Below, piece after piece: positions 46,202 through 56,878 of a stretch of 64,000 nt of DNA. The notes beneath the pieces were generated by a model that worked only from the letters and a program-made list of their open reading frames with translations, had not been told where the DNA came from and did no database searches. How positions within the stretch are numbered: position 1 is the first letter of the stretch; each line of letters begins with the position of its first letter. This DNA is from Caprella mutica (lineage: Eukaryota > Arthropoda > Malacostraca > Amphipoda > Caprellidae): positions 184,409 to 248,408 of the forward strand of contig CANNZV010001609.1 in assembly GCA_947561585.1 (NCBI GenBank). Reading direction: 5' to 3'. The position numbers and the translations under genes were made by a program.

Positions 46202-47523
46202 ACTGCTACTACCAGTACTGTCTGGTGAAAGAAAGAGTCTGAAATGGACTGCTACTACCAGTACTGTCTGGTGAAAGAAAGAGAGTCTGAAATGTACTGC
46301 AACTACCAGTACTGTCTGGTGAAAGAAAGAGAGTCTGAAATGTACTGCAACTACCAGTACTGTCTGGTGAAAGAAAGAGAGTATGGAATGTACTGCTACT
46401 ACCAGTATTGTCTGGTGAAAGAAAGAGAGTCTGAAATGTACTGCTACTACCAGTACTGTCTGGTGAAAGAAAGAGAGTCTGAAATGTACTGCAACTACCA
46501 GTACTGTCTGGTGAAAGAAAGAGAGTCTGAAATGGACTGCTACTACCAGTACTGTCTGGTGAAAGAAAGAGAGTCTGAAATGTACTGCTACTACCAGTAC
46601 TGTCTGGTGAAAGAAAGAGAGTCTGAAATGTACTGCTACTACCAGTACTGTCTGGTGAAAGAAAGAGAGTCTGAAATGTACTGCTACTACCAGTACTGTC
46701 TGGTGAAAGAAAGAGAGTCTGAAATGTACTGCAACTACCAGTACTGTCTGGTGAAAGAAAGAGAGTCTGAAATGTACTGCAACTACCAGTACTGTCTGGT
46801 GAAAGAAAGAGAGTCTGAAATGTACTGCTACTATCAGTACTGTCTGGTGAAAGAAAGAGAGTCTGAAATGTACTGCAACTACCAGTACTGTCTGGTGAAA
46901 GAAAGAGTCTGAAATGTACTGCTAATACCAGTACTGTCTGGTGAAAGAAAGAGAGTCTGAAATGTACTGCTACTACCAGTACTGTCTGGTGAAAGAAAGA
47001 GAGTCTGAAATGTACTGCAACTACCAGTACTGTCTGGTGAAAGAAAGAGAGTCTGAAATGTACTGCTACTACCAGTACTGTCTGGTGAAAGAAAGAGAGT
47101 CTGAAATGTACTGCAACTACCAGTACTGTCTGGTGAAAGAAAGAGAGTCTGAAATGTACTGCAACTACCAGTACTGTCTGGTGAAAGAAAGAGAGTCTGA
47201 AATGTACTGCTACTACCAGTACTGTCTGGTGAAAGAAAGAGAGTCTGAAATGTACTGCAACTACCAGTACTGTCTGGTGAAAGAAAGAGAGTCTGAAATG
47301 TACTGCTACTACCAGTACTGTCTGGTGAAAGAAAGAGAGTCTGAAATGTACTGCTACTACCAGTACTGTCTGGTGAAAGAGAGAGAGTCTGAAATGTACT
47401 GCTACTACCAGTACTGTCTGGTGAAAGAAAGAGAGTCTGAAATGTACTGCTACTACCAGTACTGTCTGGTGAAAGAAAGAGAGTCTGAAATGTACTGCTA
47501 CTACCAGTACTGTCTGGTGAAAG
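46202..47523. repeat. Minisatellite, 48-bp monomer, about 27.5 copies
   Basis: The monomer begins ACTGCTACTACCAGTACTGT and continues CTGGTGAAAGAAAGAGAGTC. The main variant is TGCAACTAC for TGCTACTAC, distributed in blocks. With a 16-codon period the frames are open on both strands (for example 46244-46912 and 46941-47540 plus, 46879-47529 minus). Two units lack an AG (near 46233 and 46900), shifting the frame and breaking the plus-strand reading. This argues against coding selection. Confidence 0.95.
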
Positions 47524-49609
47524 TACCATATATAAATTAGTTGTTTTTGTTAATCTTCCTGTTCAATATTTGACGACTATATTATACCAGTGGAGTGTTT
47601 ACAGCAATAACAAAGCTGCTTGCCAATGATGTTGTACAAACAAACTCTACATTGTAGTTCTTGTAGAAAATAAATGAGGAGAGGAGTTCAATTTCAGGAC
47701 TCGGAGTTGAGGAGCAATTCAGAAAATAGAGAAATTATTTGTAATGAAGCGTAAATTGGTTATTAAAACACATGAAAACTGTGAGATATTTTGCTATTGA
47801 AACAATTCTTGGGAATATCAAACCTGAATAAAAACATTAACCCTAATGAGTTTGACTTGTGTTAAATCTTCTTAGCACATAATTTTTTAATTAATTTATA
47901 TCCTTGTCATTCCTTTAAATTTATCGGCCTTTCTCGACTTTGTTCCTACATAAATATCAAATCTGTTTTTGTATTTAATGGTTGAAAAATATTTACTTAT
48001 TAGCGTAAATAACGTAGTGTAGGATATTAATTGTAATGTGGCGACGTGTGTCAACGTAGAAGTACAGTTTCGTTAGCCTCTAAACAGACTACGGTCCACG
48101 TTTTCATGCAGAACACACATGCGCGAGCTGTAATTGGGTCACACTCCACCCAATCACAGCTCTGCTCTTTCAGTTGTCAATGTCTTCTATACGTACATAC
48201 GTATTTATTTCTTCTTATATGCTCAATATTTTTACTTTAAATTTGGTAAACATTAGTTTAGTATATATACTAACAACTTGTAAAAAATACATTACTGCAG
48301 GTTTATCAAACCTTCTGATACATTATGAACGTCAAACGGATTAGCGTTAAGTTGTACTCTTTACTTATTGTCTTTGAAATAAAGAGCAGAGTGAAGTAAT
48401 AGAAAAGATTAAATATCTTAAATATTGTTAGCTCTCTCTAACTTACCTGAGAAAAGATCAAACAATTCTCTCTTCCTTTTGTAATTTTATGAGTTCTACA
48501 GCAAATTATTTTGTCTCATCTTTAAATGCTAAACATGAGAACAAAACACAAGAACTTGTACCAAACATGTTTACATCTTCCACTGCACGGGTTTGTTTTG
48601 ATCAAATGGAGAAGGCATTCGCAAGAATAAGTTACCATCAAAAGAAGTGAAACCTATTGGAAAATTGCAAATGTAACTATAAATGTTTTCAAATTTTCTA
48701 TCTTACACAATAGACATAAAAGAAAACCAGAATCTAGTAACTTATTCACAAATTTATAAACGTAGACCTTAAAGTTGAAGCTACCCTCGAAACAATTTAT
48801 ACATAAATTAAATATTTTCCTTGTATAGTATTGAAAACTATTTATAGAAATAAAATAGAAAAATACTATTATAGATATTAGCCCATCAATAATTAATAAA
48901 TTATTCATTAATAGCAAAAAAACACTAATTTGATAGTTTATTATAAATTAAAATTATTTCCTTAGATTTTAACATTTCATAATTTAAATCTATCACTTTA
49001 TTTTTTTTTTCATAACCGACACGATTTATCTTTAATAAAAATAATTTCGTAATATATTGATATCAAAATTATATTTTTTTTCAAAATTCCGTTATTTTTT
49101 CCCTTAAAAATATGAGAGAGTGTAAGTTTTCAAATATTTTCAAGAAGTCTGTTAAAACGCAAGAATTTAACCCAAACGTACCTATAGCACCTCTAAGGTT
49201 AGAAAATAGAAGGTCACTACCACTAGGGACAAGAAATTTTACAATTATTGTTCATTGTGGATAATTTTTTAAGATAAAGTTTATAGGGTTACTAACTCAT
49301 TGAGTGGCTGTGGGGATTGACCAATAAGGGACCCGAAACCCACTGCCAGGACTTCATGCGATCATTGGCACGATTGCACGATGTGACACTTTTCCCTGCT
49401 CTATTGAATGGCAACGTGTGCTTTATAATGTTAGAGTAGCGTATCATCCTGTAACAGTTTAATAACTGAGAGTACAAGCACATGCTATTGTGATGTGGCA
49501 GCCATTTTGAATATTTAGGCCCATGGAGGTAATTACCTTTACACTGTTAGCATATTCACCTTGACTCTCTGTGTAGCTACTTACCTTACACTGAACAAAC
49601 ATGTGAGAA
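47524..49609. other. AT-rich non-coding stretch
   Basis: No gene. The inverted repeat at 48125-48162 is the only clear structure. The segment near 49290-49420 is less AT-rich but has no recognisable frame. Confidence 0.45.
48125..48162. repeat. 15-bp inverted repeat containing ATTGG/CCAAT
   Basis: GAGCTGTAATTGGGT and ACCCAATCACAGCTC pair at 14 of 15 positions around an 8-nt loop. CCAATCACAGC also occurs near 15660. Confidence 0.75.
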
Positions 49610-50267
49610 GTGAAGGTAAATCCTAATGTACATCTTATGAAAGTAAATCCTAATGTACATCTTATGAAGGTAAATCCTAATGTACATCTTATGAAGGTAA
49701 ATCCTAATGTACATCTTATGAAGGTAAATCCTAATGTACATCTTATGAAGGTAAATCCTAATGTACATCTTATGAAGGTAAATCCTAATGTACATCTTAT
49801 GAAGGTAAATCCTAATGTACATCTAATGAAGGTAAATCCTAATGTACATCTTATGAAGGTAAATCCTAATGTACATCTTATGAAGGTAAATCCTAATGTA
49901 CATCTTAAGCTAAATCCTAATGTACATCTTATGAAGGTAAATCCTAATGTACATCTTATGAAGGTAAATCCTAATGTACATCTTATGAAGGTAAATCCTA
50001 ATGTACATCTTATGAAGGTAAATCCTAATGTACATCTTATGAAGGTAAATCCTAATGTACATCTTAAGCTAAATCCTAATGTACATCTTAAGCTAAATCC
50101 TAATGTACATCTTAAGCTAAATCCTAATGTACATCTTAAGCTAAATCCTAATGTACATCTTAAGCTAAATCCTAATGTACATCTTAAGCTAAATCCTAAT
50201 GTACATCTTATGAAGGTAAATCCTAATGTACATCTTAAGCTAAATCCTAATGTACATCTTATGAAGT
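49610..50267. repeat. Mixed minisatellite, 27-bp (17 copies) and 24-bp (8 copies) units
   Basis: Unit A starts ATGAAGGTAAATCCTAATGT; unit B starts AAGCTAAATCCTAATGTACA; both end in ACATCTT. The order is 11 A, 1 B, 5 A, 6 B, 1 A, 1 B, 1 partial A. Both lengths are multiples of three, so a 222-codon plus frame (9- and 8-residue repeats) runs through the whole array with no stop. I still treat it as non-coding, because the minus strand is also open over much of it and there is no unique sequence on either side. The ATGTACATCT core is shared with the array at 30969. Confidence 0.93.
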
Positions 50268-50623
50268 TATTTAAATGATGAATTGTGATAATATGAAGGA
50301 AAAAGAACTAATTCAAGTAACTTTTTTAGAGATTAAGAACTAACTAAACACCTAAGCTTTACTGTAAACACTCCCCATTTTTAACATGTGATTATTTATT
50401 AATCATTGTTACTTCATTTATTAACATGGAGTGTCTAGTTGAAATATTTTGTATTTTATCGCCCTTATATCGGTATAAAGAGAAGAAATTTCATTCAAGC
50501 AGTCAACTAATAAATATGTCATCCTTCCATTTCACTTCTTCCTGTTCAGACAATCATCAGTTAACCAAATTCTCCCATGCACTCAATTCCTCATCTGTTT
50601 CTGCACACAAATTCTCCTCTTAA
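50268..50623. other. Short non-coding spacer
   Basis: Nothing recognised. Confidence 0.5.
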
Positions 50624-50820
50624 AGGCTGTTTCACACATCACCGATATCAGTCCGGTCCGTCTCCGTCACTCTCCTCTCAGTGATTTGGTGTCAGTGAAA
50701 AAAAATATATCGTTACATTAATTTCAACGGACGTATTCACACAGTACCGGCTCTCCTCAGTGATAAAAATCACTGACCGGTGACGTCCCGGACGGATATC
50801 GGTGATGTGTGAATCAGCCT
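50624..50820. mobile_element. 197-bp MITE flanked by TTAA
   Basis: The termini are AGGCTGTTTCACACATCACC and GGTGATGTGTGAATCAGCCT, with GATATC and CCGG words continuing the inverted repeat to about 40 bp. TTAA lies directly at both borders (50620-50623 and 50821-50824), as expected for piggyBac-type insertion. The interior is GC-richer than its surroundings and has no coding capacity. Confidence 0.8.
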
Positions 50821-50824
50821 TTAA

Positions 50825-51399
50825 GTTCCATACTTGTGTCACAGGCAACAATCACAGCTCCACTTCCAGTGTCTACTCATTCTTCCTTTAAAAACTGTCC
50901 TTAAAATCCAATGTATACTCCCCAATAACTCCAACACCAACCCCTAACCACTACATTTATTGTATCTACTCTCACATACCGCGGCAACTGCTTATTAATA
51001 TTCCATTAACAGAACCTCACTGTGTGTATTCTGGTACAGAACTCCACTCACTTTAGAGTTTAGACAATGTGCTTTCAAAAGTATTTAACATCATTCAGAG
51101 AATTGGTTATTCATAATTCTGTAGAGACTGTCCAGTGTGTATCTTACTAATGTAATAGGTAGTAGGTACAAGAAACTCACAGCTTTTGTATTCTCGTGAC
51201 ACTCTTATCTTCTAAGGCATCACAGTTTAATTACTGAATCAATTCATTGATTGGAATTCATTGGTATAGCAGTCATAATAGTCATTAGGTTATCACTTTT
51301 CATTCCTTCACTACTGTTGAAAAGAAAAAATGAGGAAGAAGTAAATTTTCAGATTTCCTACAGTGTAGAATAGGGTTTGGCATTGAAAGTAACTCCTTT
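50825..51399. other. Non-coding stretch
   Basis: No gene or repeat is recognised. Confidence 0.45.
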
Positions 51400-51535
51400 T
51401 TTAATCTTCTATGGACCTGCCATATCTTTCTTCTTATTAATCTTCTATGGCCCCACCTTAGCTTTCCCTATCAATCTTCTATGGCCCACCTTAACTTTCC
51501 CTCTCAATCTTCTATGGCCCACCCCACCATTCCTC
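51400..51535. repeat. Degenerate tandem repeat, about 33 bp, 4 copies
   Basis: Units begin AATCTTCTATGGCCCACCTT and continue with CTTTCCCT. Copies differ by small indels. The 86-codon open frame across it is not recognised. Confidence 0.8.
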
Positions 51536-51777
51536 AACTCTACTGTTCCAGTGCTAATTGTCCTTAGTTTTGCTAATAGTTTTCACGTTTCTTTGCGTTT
51601 TTCGTTGATTGGACAAAGAAGTCCCCTTTACGGCTGATACAAATCTAATTACCTCTCAAATGTTAGCCAGAAGTAGCTCCTAAAATTTGATGGCGACATC
51701 CATTCACCTTTTGATAGTACCTGTGCACACTGTGCAGTGTCTAACACCAATCAAACTCTTATAGCTCATAAAAAGGA

Positions 51778-51858
51778 GGCAATTAGAAAAGCAATTAGAA
51801 ATAGCAATTAGAAATAGCAATTAGAAATAGCAATTAGAAATAGCGATTAGAAATAGCA
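51778..51858. repeat. Tandem repeat, 13-bp monomer, about 6 copies
   Basis: The monomer CAATTAGAAATAG is repeated with one CGATTAG variant and a shorter first unit. Confidence 0.9.
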
Positions 51859-51929
51859 GTCTCATGGTATTAAATGTTGTGTTTTAAAAATGTTTCCTAC
51901 AACAGATAATCAAATTCTAAGAATATTTA

Positions 51930-52060
51930 AACTCCTCTATAATGAACTACAACTAAGTCACTGTATAGAGCTTTCTTCATTATAGGGGAGTCAAGAGATA
52001 CATAGAAAACTGATGGCCGTTTTATGGCAAACTACACAAAAAAATTGTATCTATTTAAAA
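51930..52060. mobile_element. Tigger/pogo-like remnant
   Basis: CTCCTCTATAATGAACTACA lies at the left and TTCATTATAGGGGAGTC at 51973-51989 as its inverted partner. They are followed by AAAACTGATGGCCGTTTTAT, the core word of the family seen at 6866 and 56278. Confidence 0.5.
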
Positions 52061-52156
52061 GAATAGATTCACTGCATAGAGTTATGATAAACTACACTAG
52101 AGAGAGGAAGTGTTGCAGCGATTGCAGGACGCTAAGGAAGACTGTGTAAAACCTTA

Positions 52157-52220
52157 TTTTGTTTCAGTTATATCATTTATCCATTAAATTTTGTTTCAGT
52201 TATATCATTCCTCCATTAAA
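52157..52220. repeat. 32-bp tandem duplication
   Basis: TTTTGTTTCAGTTATATCAT followed by TTATCCATTAAA, then repeated with TCCTCCATTAAA. Confidence 0.85.
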
Positions 52221-52385
52221 CTGACGCTAGATTGCCAGTCACGTGACCCAAAAATAAGGATTTTAACGTCCTGCAAGACGCGATATTATTTTGGCCACTG
52301 ACTCACCACTTGATTCACTGTAAAGGGTGCTACACATCTCACTATTCTACTAATCTGTATGATCACTATACAAGAGTGGTTGTAG

Positions 52386-52815
52386 AGTATATCTCTTTCT
52401 CTAGTTCTATTGTAGTGTATAGATACACACACACACCGTTCCAATCGCTCTTTCTCTAGTTCCATTGTAGTGTACAGATACACGCACCGTTCCAATCGCT
52501 CTTTCTCTAGTTCCATTGTAGTGTACAGATACACACACACCGTTCCAATCGCTCTTTCTCTAGTTCCATTGTAGTGTACAGATACACGCACCGTTCCAAT
52601 CGCTCTTTCTCTAGTTCCATTGTAGTGTACAGATACACACACACCGTTCCAATCGCTCTTTCTCTAGTTCCATTGTAGTGTACAGATACACACACACCGT
52701 TCCAATCGCTCTTTCTCTAGTTCCATTGTAGTGTACAGATACACGCACCGTTCCAATCGCTCTTTCTCTAGTTCCATTGTAATGTACAGATACATACACA
52801 CCGTTCCAATCGCTT
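52386..52815. repeat. Minisatellite, alternating 53- and 49-bp units, 8 copies
   Basis: Units begin TCTCTAGTTCCATTGTAGTG and contain a short CA tract before CCGTTCCAATCGCTCTT. Tract length alternates between ACACACACACC and ACACGCACC in much of the array. This suggests a two-unit higher-order repeat plus slippage in the embedded microsatellite. The minus-strand open frames are read-through. Confidence 0.92.
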
Positions 52816-53611
52816 TTCATTTCCATCTTTATTCATAGAGCGTTCGAGAGAGGAGTTGTTTTTAACTTGCATGTTTGTTGCAGTGTCTTTTAGTATTTAT
52901 ATACATTGATCAACTGAATACTCTGCAAGGGGAGATGACACTTCTTTTCATCTCCTGCTATACGCGACACTGGAAAAACAGATCCGTTACAATAGGCTTT
53001 TTATTCATTTAATGTCTTTTATATTATACGTAATACAATGATTAAAGAGAGAGAAACTACCGACAGTAATGTTGCAATTGATTATCTCTTATCAATGAAA
53101 TGGTAATTTTGAGTTATATAGAACTAAGAATAGAGATGCGTTAGAGAATATTTGCATGTTTCACAATTTGTCCTAATTCCCTCATTGATTGTTGTTTACG
53201 TAATAAATATATGTTTACATTCCTATAGACATGACTTTACTTAATTAGTCGTGGGGAGAGTTAAATGTGGTATTTGATAATTGAGTGGAGACTCTATTTG
53301 TATTATTGTAACGTCCAGCAAGAATTTTCTCTTCGAACTTAAATAACTGGCTACTGTTATCAAGACTTAAGTAAAATAAGGACGAGGAAACTTAAAGTTA
53401 TATTCCAATCTGTTGAATCTATCATCTACTGTAACTGCTTTCTTCAAAGTGCTTATTGGTTAGATTGGTGAGTCCAGATTCTAAATGTTGTGGAAAAAGA
53501 AAAAGACTTTCACTTAAAGTGAAAAAATCCCTGAAGCAATGAAGTTAAAAAAACTTTTAATTTACCTAAAGACTCTCCAGGTACGACATTTTAGGCAAAG
53601 AAGAAGCAAAC
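52816..53611. other. Non-coding stretch
   Basis: AT-rich; no gene or repeat recognised. Confidence 0.45.
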
Positions 53612-54410
53612 ACATTTTGTTGTCCACTGAGACACCCTTAGACTCTGAATGTTTGCTCACATTTTCCTGTTTGTTGTCCACTGAGACACCCTTAGACTCT
53701 GAATGTTTGCTCACATTTTCCTGTTTGTTGTCCCCTGAGACACCCTTAGACTCTGAATGTTTGCTCACATTTTCCTGTTTGTTGTCCACTGAGACACCCT
53801 TAGACTCTGAATGTTTGCTCACATTTTCCTGTTTGGTGTCCACTGAGACACCCTTAGACTCTGAATGTTTGCTCACATTTTCCTGTTTGTTGTCCACTTA
53901 GACACCCTTAGACTCTGAATGTTTGCTCACATTTTCCTGTTTGTTGTCCACTGAGACACCCTTAGACTCTGAAGGTTTACTCACATTTTCCTGTTTGTTG
54001 TCCACTGAGACACCCTTAGATTCTGAAGGTTTGCTCACATTTTCCTGTTTGTTGTCCACTGAGACACCCTTAGACTCTGAAGGTTTACTCACATTTTCCT
54101 GTTTGTTGTCCACTGAGACACCCTTAGACTCTGAATGTTTGTTCACATTTTCCTGTTTGTTGTCCACTGAGACACCCTTAGACTCTGAAGGTTTACTCAC
54201 ATTTTCCTGTTTGTTGTCCACTGAGACACCCTTAGACTCTGAATGTTTGCTCACATTTTCCTGTTTGTTGTCCACTGAGACACCCTTAGACTCTGAATGT
54301 TTGCTCACATTTTCCTGTTTGTTGTCCACTGAGACACCCTTAGACTCTGAATGTTTGCTCACATTTTCCTGTTTGTTGTCCACTGAGACACCCTTAGACT
54401 CTGAATGTTT
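53612..54410. repeat. Minisatellite, 54-bp monomer, about 14.8 copies
   Basis: The monomer begins TGTCCACTGAGACACCCTTA and continues GACTCTGAATGTTTGCTCAC. The main variant is GAAGGTTTACTC for GAATGTTTGCTC, confined to the central copies. The 18-codon period keeps frames open on both strands; the minus strand encodes a hydrophilic repeat (DNKQENVSKHSESKGVSV). One substitution at about 53899 (CACTTAGAC for CACTGAGAC) creates a stop in both reading strands and splits them. Nothing flanks it that looks like a gene. Confidence 0.94.
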
Positions 54411-54543
54411 TAGTTTTCAAGTGCGCCTAACTGAGACAAATTAGAGAAGAGTTCAGAGTTCTAAAACTGACTCCAGTGACTAACGCACCTCAGATTTTAG
54501 GGAATTAACTCTCATTGGGTGGGAGTGCAGAAAGTAGTCCCTG

Positions 54544-54722
54544 AAATGCACCTGGTGAACTAGATACAACTAGTGAAACTAAATGCACCTGGTGAACTAG
54601 ATACAACTAGTGAAACTAAATGCACCTGGTGAACTAAATACAACTAGTGAAACTAAATGCACCTGGTGAACTAAATACAACTAGTGAAACTAAATGCACC
54701 TGGTGAACTAGATACAACTAGT
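54544..54722. repeat. Minisatellite, 37-bp monomer, about 4.8 copies
   Basis: The monomer begins AAATGCACCTGGTGAACTAG and continues ATACAACTAGTGAAACT. Two variants, GAACTAGA and GAACTAAA, occur. Confidence 0.93.
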
Positions 54723-56277
54723 TAATGTCAGTCGAGTTTGATGTTATGCTGCCACTATTTGTAAAGTTATAAATTTGAAAAAGAAAGAGCTGAGCTCTCC
54801 TCCTTTTGAATTATTTATTCATCTCTACAATTTACAAAGGATATTTAATAGTTTCAAAATATCCTCTTTTTGCTAATAAGCAGACAATATGACACTAGAC
54901 TCATCGTGAGTCAAAGCTATTAAGACTTCTCGCCATTGATGAGTTGATATCACAGTTTTCGAAAATATTCCCATTTCACAACTTCTTTACAATGTTTGTA
55001 CTCAAATTGAACCATTTCATTGGTCCTTAATTTCCTATTTGTCTTTGTAGCTAATTAACTTCACCGTAAATCAAACACAAGACAAACTAATAAATTAATC
55101 ACACAGTTCAAACACAACCTAACGAACATGTTTGCTCTGTTGGATTCATTGTTCGATGGTCAATGACTGCAGAAAAGGACACCAGTGTTTGTGAGTTCTG
55201 AATATTTGAAGTCAAAAGTGGACAAAGTAACGCGGAGCTGTCAGGGCAATAAATGCTAATTGTGCTAATTTTCAATATTATTTTCATTTGGCATCATTTA
55301 GTTGCCAAGTAGGGTAATGTTGACATTTAAGCGAGTAGTTTTCACGACCATTATTGGTTAACTCTTGGAAGCGAAAAGATAAACTTTCCTTTGTTAAGTA
55401 GAGAATAATTGGATTATTTTGGTAACCATTTATTTATATATTATTTCCTTTCTATTTATTGTTAGCTTAACTATTTGTAGGGCTATTTCTTCACCATTAA
55501 TTATTACTTATTTATTTTCACAATCACACTGCTGGTATTATTCTTCACCGCCTCGGTGAGTTTATGCTCGTTCACTACAGTGTACTTTCCATTGCAGCAT
55601 CCACTGCTGAGTCACCAGTCTTGTTTGGGACGCTGGATGGTACTACAGTTTATTTACACATTACTCTCTAAGACTAAAAGAGTCTTGCAGTTCTGCAATC
55701 CAGAGGCTAGACGAGTCTCCTGTATTTCACCAGTGATAACCCTTAAATTCACTCACGGAAAATACCACCTCCACCCTAAGTTGGGAACTCCTGACTTAAC
55801 CCTTACCTTGCTCCCGGAATATCCTCTCACCAACCTAAGATGAGTATAGAATGCAAGGATGGCACGGTGGACATCTTAGGAGTAATCCCATGATAACAGC
55901 TACCTCGTGAATTTATATCATCACTCCCATATTATTATTATAGCCTTTGCAAGTTCATTATTATAACTAATTAGAATTTTCAATTTTGTTCAGAGATAGG
56001 AATTAAAAACTTAAAAATATATAACCTGTTTCAATCAAGTCCTTCCAATGGATCACCTTTGGCGTTAAAATTAAATTAGAACCTGTCATGTATTTATACC
56101 GATTCTCTTTAGAAGGGGTAGTAGAGTCACCTCATGAAGCTAATTTAGAAAATAAAAAGAATAAAACTTTCTATTTAAAATTTGTCATCGTGTACCCAGA
56201 CCAATTCTCGATATTGTTTATTTCATTACAAAACATAAACTGTTAAGAAAGCATCACGGATACACCTATATAATCAA
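54723..56277. other. Non-coding stretch
   Basis: The region 55545-55870 is less AT-rich, with a 95-codon plus frame at 55556-55843 that matches nothing I know. The remainder is AT-rich with no repeats. Confidence 0.4.
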
Positions 56278-56490
56278 ATCCTCTATAGTGAATGTATAGT
56301 ACCAAGTATGGAAGTACTTTCTGTAGTGAACAAATCTTCTATAGTTTGGCACAAAATGACCATCATTATAAAACTGGTGGCCATTTAACGGCATACTAAA
56401 GGAAATTTGTTCATTATAGAGGCTACTCCCTCATTCAGGGCACTACATTCATTATACAGGACTTCATTACAGAGGAGTTCTATTCTACTA
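56278..56490. mobile_element. Tigger/pogo-like remnant
   Basis: ATCCTCTATAGTGAATGTAT is at the left, TTCATTATAGAGGCTACTCC and TTCATTACAGAGGAGTTC toward the right. The interior has AAAACTGGTGGCCATTTAAC, as at 51930 and 6866. No transposase frame. Confidence 0.55.
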
Positions 56491-56595
56491 AGTTTCTAGA
56501 TAGACTTTTCGTGAACTATGAACGTATTAGTTAGGTTAGATTAGTTATTTCTTAATTACTTCACCACTAAATTCACATTCATTTCCTAACAGTAG

Positions 56596-56878
56596 TAACT
56601 GCATGCGAAAATAAATGCAATGTCACTGCATACGAACTGAATGCAATGTCACTGCATGCGAACTGAATGCAATGTCACTGCATACGAACAGAATGCAATG
56701 TCACTGCATACGAACTGAATGCAATGTCACTGCATGCGAACTGAATACAATGTCACTGCATACGAACAGAATGCAATGTCACTGCATACGAACTGAATGC
56801 AATGTCACTGCATGCGAACTGAATACAATGTCACTGCATACGAACTGAATGCAATGTCACTGCATACGAACTGAATAT
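56596..56878. repeat. Minisatellite, 26-bp monomer, about 10.7 copies, with 78-bp higher-order repeat
   Basis: The monomer is AATGCAATGTCACTGCATAC plus GAACTG. Units 4-6 and 7-9 share the same order of variants (GAACAG; CATACGAACTG; CATGCGAACTG with AATACAATG), a 78-bp three-unit repeat. Seventy-eight bp is also 26 codons, which explains the open frame there. Confidence 0.92.

Noticed and set aside
46244..47540. Open frames of about 200 codons on both strands with a 16-residue repeat
   Set aside because: This is the 48-bp period effect. Units with 2-bp deletions break the frame without consequence.
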